Notes under the pieces: generated by a model | What the model was told of the DNA's origin: nothing | Databases searched by the model: none | The model's input: the letters and a program-made list of their open reading frames with translations, nothing else | Assembly: GCF_014651075.1 (NCBI RefSeq) | Contig: NZ_BMWE01000012.1 | Location: 225,157-289,156, forward strand | Source of the DNA: Streptomyces djakartensis | GTDB lineage: Bacteria; Actinomycetota; Actinomycetes; Streptomycetales; Streptomycetaceae | DNA length: 64,000 nt | Reading direction: 5' to 3' | Position numbers and translations under genes: made by a program | Shown here: piece after piece, positions 34,247 to 41,975 of the stretch | Layout: every line of letters starts with the position of its first letter | Numbering within the stretch: the first letter of the stretch is position 1

Positions 34247-36763
34247 CTACCCGACCCGGATGCCGACGATGCACGTGTCGTCGTCCGTGTCCGACTTGCT
34301 GTAGGTCAGCAGGCGGTCCAGTTGCTGGTCGAGGCTGGCGGGTGCCGTGCGCGCGGTGGTCAGCAGATGGGTCAGGGACTCCTCCACGGGCCGGTCGCGG
34401 CGTTCGATCAGACCGTCCGTGTACATCAACAGGGTGTCCCCCGGTGCCAGTTGGATCTCTTCCTCCTCGTACGTGGCATCCGGTACGGCGCCGAGGAGCA
34501 GTCCCTTGACCAGGGGCAGGGGAGTGGCCTCGGAGTCCCGGACGAGCACGGGCGGCAGGTGGCCGGCCCTGGCCCAGCGCAGCGTCCGCCGCACGGGGTC
34601 GTAGAGCCCGCACACCGCCGTCGCGGTGACGGCGCCCGTCAGATGGTGCGCCACGATGTTGAGCCAGGACAGCAGCTGGCCCGGCCCGGCGCCGGTCACG
34701 GCGAGGCCGCGCAGCGCGTTGCGCAGGACGACCATGCTGGTGGCGGCCTCGATGCCGTGCCCCGCCACGTCCCCCACACACAGCAGCACCAGCCCGGACG
34801 GCAGCACGACGGTGTCGTACCAGTCGCCGCCCACCAGTTGCTCCGTCTCGGCGGGCCGGTAGCGGACGGCCACCTGAAGACCGGTCACCTGCAGCGGCGC
34901 CTGCGTCGGCGGCATGATCGCGTGCTGCAACTGCAGCGTCAGCCGGTTGCGTTCGGTGGCCTGCTGCTCGGTGTGCGCCAGCTGGTCGCGGGTGGCGGCG
35001 AGCGCCACCTCCGTCCAGTGCTGGGACGAGATGTCCTGGCAGGCGCCGCGGAGCAGCAGCAGCCGGCCGTCGGTGTCGAGCACGGGCTCGGCGACGATCC
35101 GGATGTGACGGGTCACCCCGTCCGGCCGCTGCAGCCGGAACGCCGCGGCCGCCGGCCGCCGGTGGTGCAGCAGCGTGCGCAGGAAACGGCGGATGGAGAC
35201 ACCGTCGTCCGGGTGCGCGTGGGACGGCAGCTCCTCCAGGGGCACCGGGGTGCTCGACTGCGGGCGCCCGTAGAGATCGAAGAGCTGCCCGTTCCAGGTG
35301 ATCTCGCCGGTCAGCACGTTCTCCTCGAAGCCGCCGATCCGGCCGAGACGCTGGGCGTGCTGCAGCAGGCTCGCCAGGCGTGCCGTCTCGTCCTCGATGC
35401 GCCAGATCAGCAGGACGGCGCTGCCGTGCCTGCTGATGCTGATGTCCGCGACCGCGGAGAGGGGAACCTGGTCGACCAGAGCGGTGAGGTTCATCCGGCG
35501 GGTCCGGAACGGCTCACCGGTGGCGTAGACACGCTCCACACGCTGGAACAGCTCGCTGTCCCCGGCGGCCATCGGGTAGGCCTCCAGCAGCAGAGCGCCG
35601 CTCACGACCGCCCGGGGCCGGCCCGCCGGGTCCAGGAAACGGCTGTTGACGTGCTGGATGCGGAAGTCCGCCAGATGCCCGTCACCGTCCAGGTGCGGCA
35701 CCAGGACCAGGGCGGGGTCGTGCAGCCCGTCGGCCAGGTCCATCAACTCCGCCGCGTCCGGCAGGACCCTCGGCTCCTGGGCCCCTGGCTGCGGCGGCGT
35801 GTACATCTCCAGGGTGTGCGCGCACAGTTCGGCAAGCGCCTCCACCTGACGGACGATCTGCGGCGGCTGCGGCTCCAGGGGAGCGGGCCAGGCGATCTCC
35901 AGCACCCCGTGCACACGCCCGCCCGTGCCCGCGGGCAGGGCGACCCTGCCGCCGTCGGGATGGTGGTGCAGGCCGATGCTGGGCAGGCCGGTCTCCCCGA
36001 GGGCGGTGATCCACTGCCCGTCGCGTTCGATGAGGCCCCGCCGTGCCACCGTCACCACGTCCGGCGGGACGTAACGCCAGCGCGTGGCCTCGGCCGGCGA
36101 GAAACCGGCACTCCCCGCCAGGGTGAGCGACCCGTCGGCACCCGCGGCCCATATGGCCACCGCCACCGCGCCGAGCGGCCGCAGCGCCTGTTCCAGCAGG
36201 GCGTCCGCGACGGCCTGGGTGTCGTCCGCCGCCAGCACACCGCTCTCGGCCGCGCGCAGGCGCACGGCGGCCGACTCCGGCTCCGCCTCGTCGGCGGCCC
36301 TGGTGGCGGCGAGGAACGCGTCGGTCACCTCGGACATCCGGTCCCGGGCGGCCTGGTTGATGACGTCGACGGCGAGTTCCAGCGGGCTGACCTGGGCCTG
36401 CTCGGCCAACTCGGCGAGCTGCCGGGCCGCCTGGGCCGGCCCGCACTTCAGCCGCTCGACCAGGACACCCTTGGCGAGCTCGATCAGGGCCCGCCCCTCG
36501 GCCTCGGCCTGCGCGACCCGCACCTCACGGCTGAGCCGTTCGACGGTGGCCGCGAGCCTGCCGACCGGGGACGCCGGTGGCAGGCCCTCCAGGTCCGCGG
36601 ACGGCCCGTCCTCCGTCACCGGCCGCCCCTCGGCGGACGTCGAGGAGCCGTCGGACGGTACCGACGGCACCGACGGCGACGGAGAAGACCCCGGCCCGGC
36701 GGCGGAGTCGGGCTTCGGCTCACCGTCCTGACCCGGCTCACGCGACTGCTCGGACATGCTCAC
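34247..36763 (-). CDS. ANTAR-GAF-PAS-PAS-SpoIIE phosphatase
   Basis: An 838-residue cytoplasmic protein. After a Ser/Pro-rich disordered start comes an ANTAR-like three-helix domain about 80-140 (ALIELAKGVLVERLKCGPAQ, AARQLAELAEQAQVSPLELA), then GAF about 165-315, PAS about 340-455, PAS about 465-585, and SpoIIE phosphatase about 625-835 (GGDWYDTVVLPSG, VGDVAGHGIEA, ARAGHLPPVL, MYTDGLIERR). ANTAR domains usually bind RNA to relieve termination; coupling one to a PP2C phosphatase is uncommon. GTG at 36763 follows GAGGAG with a long 10-base gap. It lies 97 bases downstream of, and on the same strand as, the HAMP-array kinase. Confidence 0.88.
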   Translation of the reverse strand: MSMSEQSREPGQDGEPKPDSAAGPGSSPSPSVPSVPSDGSSTSAEGRPVTEDGPSADLEGLPPASPVGRLAATVERLSREVRVAQAEAEGRALIELAKGVLVERLKCGPAQAARQLAELAEQAQVSPLELAVDVINQAARDRMSEVTDAFLAATRAADEAEPESAAVRLRAAESGVLAADDTQAVADALLEQALRPLGAVAVAIWAAGADGSLTLAGSAGFSPAEATRWRYVPPDVVTVARRGLIERDGQWITALGETGLPSIGLHHHPDGGRVALPAGTGGRVHGVLEIAWPAPLEPQPPQIVRQVEALAELCAHTLEMYTPPQPGAQEPRVLPDAAELMDLADGLHDPALVLVPHLDGDGHLADFRIQHVNSRFLDPAGRPRAVVSGALLLEAYPMAAGDSELFQRVERVYATGEPFRTRRMNLTALVDQVPLSAVADISISRHGSAVLLIWRIEDETARLASLLQHAQRLGRIGGFEENVLTGEITWNGQLFDLYGRPQSSTPVPLEELPSHAHPDDGVSIRRFLRTLLHHRRPAAAAFRLQRPDGVTRHIRIVAEPVLDTDGRLLLLRGACQDISSQHWTEVALAATRDQLAHTEQQATERNRLTLQLQHAIMPPTQAPLQVTGLQVAVRYRPAETEQLVGGDWYDTVVLPSGLVLLCVGDVAGHGIEAATSMVVLRNALRGLAVTGAGPGQLLSWLNIVAHHLTGAVTATAVCGLYDPVRRTLRWARAGHLPPVLVRDSEATPLPLVKGLLLGAVPDATYEEEEIQLAPGDTLLMYTDGLIERRDRPVEESLTHLLTTARTAPASLDQQLDRLLTYSKSDTDDDTCIVGIRVG

Positions 36764-36860
36764 GGTGTGGATGCTCCTCGGCTGGAGCGCCCTGGGGCGC
36801 GGGACGACGGGCGCTGCGGGGCGCCCGGCCCGCCGGTGTGCGGGACGGGCACCGGGGACC

Positions 36861-39800
36861 TCATGCGGGAAGCCAGCGGCGTACGCAGGCGATGAGGTCG
36901 CGCGTGTCGACGGGCTTGGTGACGTAGTCGCTGGCGCCCGAGGCGAGGCTCTTGTCCCGGTCGCCGGGCATCGCCTTCGCCGTGACGGCGATGATGGGCA
37001 GCTCCGCGTACTGCGGCATCCTGCGGATCTCGGCCGTCGCGGCGTAGCCGTCCATCTCGGGCATCATCACATCCATCAGCACGATCGCCACGTCCGGGTT
37101 GTTCAGCAGCGTCTCGATGCCTCTGCGTCCGTTCTCGGCGTGCAGCACCCGGAAACCGTGCAGCTCCAGGATGCCGCTGAGCGCGAAGAGGTTCCGCGCG
37201 TCGTCGTCGACGACGAGGACGGTGCGGCCCGCCGTGCTGTCGTCGACGGAGGGCGGCGCCAGCTGCTGCGGCCCCTCGGGCCGGACCAGGGACAGCACGT
37301 CACCGGGTTCCTCGGCGGACAGGTGCAGGGCGATGCGCTCGCGCAGTTCGTCGAGGCTGGACAGCAACTCCAGTGCCCCGCCCGCCGAGCGGGACCGCAG
37401 GGTCTCCTCCAGGGCGGGGTCCGTGGGGTGACTGCTGTGCACCAGCACCGGGACGCTCGTCAGCGCCGAGTCGCCCTCCAGGGCCTGGAGGAAGCGGGAA
37501 GCCTCCTCGTCGCGCATGCCGAGTTCCAGGACGACGCAGTGGCACGGCTCGGCGGCCAGGGCGCCGGCGGCCTCCTGCGCACCCACGGCGGTGATGATGT
37601 CGACCTCCGGCCGCTGCCCGCCGTCGGAACGGCCGTGCGACAGGTCGGCGACCACGCTCTCCGCGACCAGGGTCAGCAGACCACGCGAGCGCTCCTCCAC
37701 GACCAGCAGCCGCCGGGGCCGCGGCCCGGGCCCGATCTGGGGTGCCGGCGCCGACGGGGACGATCCTTCGGGCAGGGGGGCGGGCGAGGTCCGCTCCAAG
37801 GCTCTGCCGTGCCGGAGCAGCTCCTCGAAGTCGGGCCGGGCCACAGGCAGGAAGAGCGTGAACGTGCTGCCCTGGCCGGGCGTGCTGTGTACCGTGACGG
37901 CGCCGCCGAGCAACTGGGCGATCTCCCGCGTGATGGACAGGCCCAGGCCGGTGCCGCCGTACTTGCGGCTCGTCGTGCCGTCGGCCTGCTGGAAGGCGCC
38001 GAAGATCGTCTCCAGGTTCTGCTCCGGGATGCCGATGCCGGTGTCCTTCACGCGGAAGGCCACCACGGCGCCGCCGCGGAGCACGCCCTCGGGCACCTCG
38101 TCGTCCGCCGCGGGCTCGATGCTCAGCTCCACTTCGCCCTGCTCGGTGAACTTCACCGCGTTCGACAGGAGGTTGCGCAGCACCTGTCGCAGCCGGGAGT
38201 CGTCGGTCAGCAGGTCCGCCGGGGCGCCGGGCGCGGTCGACACCGTGAACTCCAGGCCCTTCTGCGTCGTCATCGGCCGGAAGGTGACCTCGACGTACTC
38301 GATGAGCTGGCGCAGCGCCACCCGTTCGGGCGTGACGTCCATCTTGCCGGCCTCGACCTTCGACAGGTCGAGGATGTCGTTGATCAGCTGGAGCAGGTCC
38401 GAACCGGCGGAGTGGATGATCTGCGCGTACTCGACCTGCTTGGGCGTGAGGTTGCGGGAGGGGTTCTGGGCCAGCAACTGGGCGAGGATGAGCAGACTGT
38501 TGAGCGGGGTGCGCAGCTCGTGGCTCATGTTCGCCAGGAACTCGGACTTGTACTTCGAGGCCAGCGACAGCTGCTGGGCCCGGGTCTCCAGCTCCTGCCG
38601 CGCCTGCTCGATCTGCAGGTTCTTCGCCTCGATGTCCCGGTTCTGGGCCACCAGCAGTGAGGCCTTCTCCTCCAGTTCCGCGTTCGAGCGCTGGAGTTCC
38701 TCCTGCTGTACCTGCAACTCGGTGGAACGGGCCTGGAGTTCGGCCGTGAGGCGCTGCGACTCGACGAGCAGCTCATCGGTGCGGGCGTTGGCCACGATGG
38801 TGTTGAGGTTGACCCCGAGGGTCTCCATCAGCTGCTCGAGGAAGTCCCGGTGGATCTGGGTGAACGGGGTGACCGACGCCAGCTCGATGACACCGAGGAC
38901 CTGGCCCTCGACCACGATGGGCAGCAGCACCAGCGCGGTCGGCACCACCTCGCCGAGACCCGAGGAGATGGTCACGTAGCCGGGCGGCACCTCGTCCACG
39001 AGGATGGTGCGCCGGCTGCGCGCGGCCTGGCCGACCAGGGTGCGGCCGAAGGCGATGCGGGTGGGACGGCTGCTCTCCTCCGGGTAACCGTAGGAGCCGA
39101 CCAGCCGCAGTTCCGGCCCTTCGTCGCCGTCCTCGGCGAGGTAGAAGGCGCCGTACTGGGCCGACACCAGCGGGACCAGCTCGTCCATGATGAGCTCGGC
39201 GACCACCGGCAGGTCGCGGTGCCCCTGCATGAGGCCCGAGATCCGGGCGAGGTTCGTCTTGAGCCAGTCCTGCTCCTGGTTGGCCCGGGTGGTCTCGCGC
39301 AGGGACTCCACCATCGAGTTGATGTTGTCCTTGAGCTCGGCGACCTCGCCGGACGCCTCCACGTTGATCGAGCGGGTCAGGTCGCCCTCGGCGACGGCGC
39401 TGGTGACCTCGGCGATCGCGCGGACCTGCCGGGTCAGGTTGCCCGCCAGCTCGTTGACGTTCTCCGTCAGGCGCTTCCAGGTGCCGGAGACGCCCTCGAC
39501 CTCGGCCTGGCCGCCGAGGCGGCCTTCGGTGCCGACCTCGCGGGCGACGCGGGTGACCTCGTCGGCGAAGGCGGAGAGCTGGTCGACCATCGTGTTGATC
39601 GTCGTCTTCAGTTCGAGGATCTCGCCCCGGGCGTCGACGTCGATCTTCTTGGACAGGTCACCCTTGGCCACCGCGGTGGTCACGAGCGCGATGTTGCGGA
39701 CCTGGCCGGTGAGGTTGTTGGCCATCGAGTTGACGTTGTCGGTGAGGTCCTTCCAGGTGCCGGCGACGTTCGGCACGTGCGCCTGGCCCCCGAGGCGGCC

Positions 39801-41132
39801 CTCGGTGCCGACCTCGCGGGCCACCCGGGTCACTTCGTCGGCGAAGGCCGACAGCGTGTCGACCATCGTGTTGATGACCTCCGCCAGCGCGGCGACCTCG
39901 CCCTTGGCCTCCACCGTGATCCGCTGCGACAGGTCGCCGCGCGCCACGGCGGTGGCGACCTGGGCGATGGAGCGGACCTGGCCGGTCAGGTTGGAGGCCA
40001 TCACGTTGACGTTGTCGGTGAGGTCCTTCCAGGTGCCCGACACCCCGCGCACCTGCGCCTGGCCGCCGAGGCGGCCTTCGGTGCCGACCTCGCGGGCGAC
40101 GCGGGTGACCTCGTCGGCGAAGGCGGAGAGCTGGTCGACCATCGTGTTGATGGTGCTCTTGAGTTCGAGGATCTCGCCGCGCGCGTCGACGGTGATCTTC
40201 TGGGAGAGGTCGCCCTTGGCGACGGCGGTCGCCACCAGGGCGATGTTGCGCACCTGGCCGGTGAGGTTGCCGGCCATGAAGTTCACGGAGTCGGTGAGGT
40301 CGCGCCAGGTGCCCTTGACACCCTTGACGTCCGCCTGGCCGCCGAGGCGGCCTTCGGTGCCGACCTCGCGGGCGACGCGGGTGACCTCGTCGGCGAAGGC
40401 GGAGAGCTGGTCGACCATCGTGTTGATGGTGCTCTTGAGTTCCAGGATCTCGCCGCGCGCGTCGACGGTGATCTTCTGGGAGAGGTCGCCCTCCGCCACC
40501 GCCGTGGTGACCTGGGCGATGGAGCGGACCTGGCTGGTGAGGTTGCCCGCCATGTGGTTCACGGAGTCGGTCAGGTCCCGCCAGACCCCGGCCACTCCGG
40601 GCACCTGCGCCTGCCCGCCGAGCCGGCCCTCGCTGCCGACCTCGCGGGCGACGCGGGTGACCTCGTCGGCGAACGCGGACAGCTGGTCGACCATCGTGTT
40701 GACGGTCTCCTTCAGCTGAAGGATCTCGCCCCGGGCGGGCACGTCGATCTTCTGCGAGAGGTCGCCCTTGGCCACCGCCGTCGCCACCTGGGCGATGTCG
40801 CGGACCTGGGTGGTCAGATTGCCCGCCATGGCGTTGACCGAGTCGGTCAGATCGGCCCAGGTGCCCGACACGCCCGGCACCTCCGCCTGCCCGCCGAGCG
40901 TCCCCTCGGTACCGACCTCCCGGGCCACCCTGGTGACCTCGGAGGTGAAGACGGACAACTGGTCCACCATGCCGTTGAAGACCTTGGCGATATCGCCCAT
41001 GAGGCCGTCGGCGTCGTCCGGCAGCCGGGTACCGAAGTCCCCGTCCCTTACGGCCGTCAGTCCGGCCAGGAGCCTTCTCAGCTCCTGATCGCCAGGCACC
41101 GCGTCGACGACCCCAGTGCTGTCGCTGGTCAT
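36861..41132 (-). CDS. Cytoplasmic HAMP-array hybrid histidine kinase
   Basis: A 1423-residue protein with no membrane segment. Six roughly 92-residue HAMP-type units fill about 45-600 (each with LGGQA, W-x-DLTDSVN, M-x-x-NLT, GDLS-K-I). Then come GAF about 620-780, a coiled coil about 785-850, HisKA with FLANMSHELRTPLN (His about 870), HATPase about 990-1075 (NLLSNAVKF, DTGIGIP, GGTGLGLS), a degenerate receiver about 1137-1275, and a complete receiver about 1304-1421 (VVDDD, LMDVMMPEMDG, TAKAMPG, KP). The layout resembles fungal group III (Nik1/Os-1) osmosensing kinases. ATG at 41132 follows GAGG. Confidence 0.93.
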   Translation of the reverse strand: MTSDSTGVVDAVPGDQELRRLLAGLTAVRDGDFGTRLPDDADGLMGDIAKVFNGMVDQLSVFTSEVTRVAREVGTEGTLGGQAEVPGVSGTWADLTDSVNAMAGNLTTQVRDIAQVATAVAKGDLSQKIDVPARGEILQLKETVNTMVDQLSAFADEVTRVAREVGSEGRLGGQAQVPGVAGVWRDLTDSVNHMAGNLTSQVRSIAQVTTAVAEGDLSQKITVDARGEILELKSTINTMVDQLSAFADEVTRVAREVGTEGRLGGQADVKGVKGTWRDLTDSVNFMAGNLTGQVRNIALVATAVAKGDLSQKITVDARGEILELKSTINTMVDQLSAFADEVTRVAREVGTEGRLGGQAQVRGVSGTWKDLTDNVNVMASNLTGQVRSIAQVATAVARGDLSQRITVEAKGEVAALAEVINTMVDTLSAFADEVTRVAREVGTEGRLGGQAHVPNVAGTWKDLTDNVNSMANNLTGQVRNIALVTTAVAKGDLSKKIDVDARGEILELKTTINTMVDQLSAFADEVTRVAREVGTEGRLGGQAEVEGVSGTWKRLTENVNELAGNLTRQVRAIAEVTSAVAEGDLTRSINVEASGEVAELKDNINSMVESLRETTRANQEQDWLKTNLARISGLMQGHRDLPVVAELIMDELVPLVSAQYGAFYLAEDGDEGPELRLVGSYGYPEESSRPTRIAFGRTLVGQAARSRRTILVDEVPPGYVTISSGLGEVVPTALVLLPIVVEGQVLGVIELASVTPFTQIHRDFLEQLMETLGVNLNTIVANARTDELLVESQRLTAELQARSTELQVQQEELQRSNAELEEKASLLVAQNRDIEAKNLQIEQARQELETRAQQLSLASKYKSEFLANMSHELRTPLNSLLILAQLLAQNPSRNLTPKQVEYAQIIHSAGSDLLQLINDILDLSKVEAGKMDVTPERVALRQLIEYVEVTFRPMTTQKGLEFTVSTAPGAPADLLTDDSRLRQVLRNLLSNAVKFTEQGEVELSIEPAADDEVPEGVLRGGAVVAFRVKDTGIGIPEQNLETIFGAFQQADGTTSRKYGGTGLGLSITREIAQLLGGAVTVHSTPGQGSTFTLFLPVARPDFEELLRHGRALERTSPAPLPEGSSPSAPAPQIGPGPRPRRLLVVEERSRGLLTLVAESVVADLSHGRSDGGQRPEVDIITAVGAQEAAGALAAEPCHCVVLELGMRDEEASRFLQALEGDSALTSVPVLVHSSHPTDPALEETLRSRSAGGALELLSSLDELRERIALHLSAEEPGDVLSLVRPEGPQQLAPPSVDDSTAGRTVLVVDDDARNLFALSGILELHGFRVLHAENGRRGIETLLNNPDVAIVLMDVMMPEMDGYAATAEIRRMPQYAELPIIAVTAKAMPGDRDKSLASGASDYVTKPVDTRDLIACVRRWLPA
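39340..40995 (-). repeat. Six tandem 276-bp units encoding the HAMP array
   Basis: The LGGQA codons recur at about 39511, 39787, 40063, 40339, 40615 and 40891, a strict 276-bp (92-codon) period. The units nearest the middle (40063 and 40339) are close to identical over long stretches in DNA as well as protein. The outermost copies have drifted more. Outer boundaries are approximate. Confidence 0.9.
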
Positions 41133-41283
41133 GCGCATCCTCGTTCCGCTCCCCAAGAGCCCTCCCGACCGAGGACCCGGAACACCCCCCGGACCGATGA
41201 GCCGGCCCGGCCTCCGTGCGTGCATTTCCGCTGTCACGGATCTGCGCGATGAGAAATACGACGCAGGTTAACCCAGGTTTCGA

Positions 41284-41325
41284 GTCCCCCACAAAGCACG
41301 GCTCGAACGGCCTCCGGTGGGGGAC
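41284..41325. promoter_or_regulatory. Inverted repeat in the 307-bp divergent gap upstream of the HAMP kinase
   Basis: GTCCCCCAC (41284-41292) and GTGGGGGAC (41317-41325) are perfect 9-bp arms around a 24-base loop, midway between the divergent kinase (start 41132) and small-protein (start 41440) genes. The gap 41133-41439 otherwise holds no gene. It could be an operator or an RNA hairpin. Confidence 0.45.
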
Positions 41326-41439
41326 ACGCTGCATTTCGTTCCGCGTCTCATCCCCCCTATGGCCTACACCAGCCTGCGCTAATCCCGGAGCGACGGGGTA
41401 AATGGGGCGTCATCAGCCCCCGTTGAGAAGGAGACGAGG

Positions 41440-41865
41440 ATGACCGACGACGCCTATCTGTTCCTGCTGGACGACGCCTCCGCGCCGCTCGGCGTGGCCC
41501 CCGTCGCCGTCGGTGATCTCGCGTGCATGGAGACTCCCGCGGTACGCGCGTGGCTCGACGCTCAGGGAAGCACACCGACCTCCCCGCACCTGCGCCTGCT
41601 GCCACCGGAGGAGACGGCGGCGATTCCCGAGGGGGCGGAACGGCTGCCCGTCCCGCTGAGTGACGAGGAGCTGAGCCGGGTGCGCCACCGGATGGTGCCG
41701 GAGCCACTCGCCCGGCTGGAGGAGGAGCTGCTGGCCTACCGGGACTGCGCGGAGGGCCGGGACGGCCTGATCGGACGCGCACTGGCCGCCGGTGTGCCAC
41801 CGCACCGCATCGTCGAACTGACGGGGGTGGCTCCCGCGACCGTCACGGCCGCGGCGGACGGCTGA
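41440..41865 (+). CDS. Small conserved hypothetical protein with C-terminal HTH-like segment
   Basis: A 141-residue acidic protein with no signal or membrane segment. It opens MTDDAYLFLLDDASAPLG. The end (RALAAGVPPHRIVELTGVAP, then ATVTAAADG) looks like an HTH of the kind used to recognise DNA. It resembles a Streptomyces-restricted family (possibly DUF6003), but I am not sure of that name. ATG at 41440 follows AAGGAGACGAGG, a strong ribosome site. It is divergent from the HAMP kinase and convergent with the phosphatase at 41976-44435. Function unknown. Confidence 0.75.
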   Translation: MTDDAYLFLLDDASAPLGVAPVAVGDLACMETPAVRAWLDAQGSTPTSPHLRLLPPEETAAIPEGAERLPVPLSDEELSRVRHRMVPEPLARLEEELLAYRDCAEGRDGLIGRALAAGVPPHRIVELTGVAPATVTAAADG

Positions 41866-41975
41866 CCGGGCCGGTGGCGCCGGCTTGGCGACGATGGTCC
41901 TGGACCGCTCCTGTGACGATTGTCATCGGCGGATCCTGCGCCGAGGGACGCCGTCACGGTCCGCGGGGCCGGATC

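Noticed and set aside
39340..40995. The regular 276-bp repeats considered as a non-coding satellite or CRISPR-like array
   Set aside because: They are in frame, encode conserved HAMP-type units and have no spacer structure.
38850..41252. A long open frame antisense to the HAMP-array kinase (and similar ones opposite the hydrolase at 14666-17422 and the phosphatase at 46306-49785)
   Set aside because: These frames mirror real genes in very GC-rich DNA, show no family motifs, and have compositions rich in Arg, Gly, Val and Asp typical of shadow frames.
41260..41330. A GTTTCGAGTCCCCC segment resembling the T-arm of a tRNA
   Set aside because: No acceptor, D-arm or anticodon stem can be built around it; the only strong pairing is the 9-bp inverted repeat reported.
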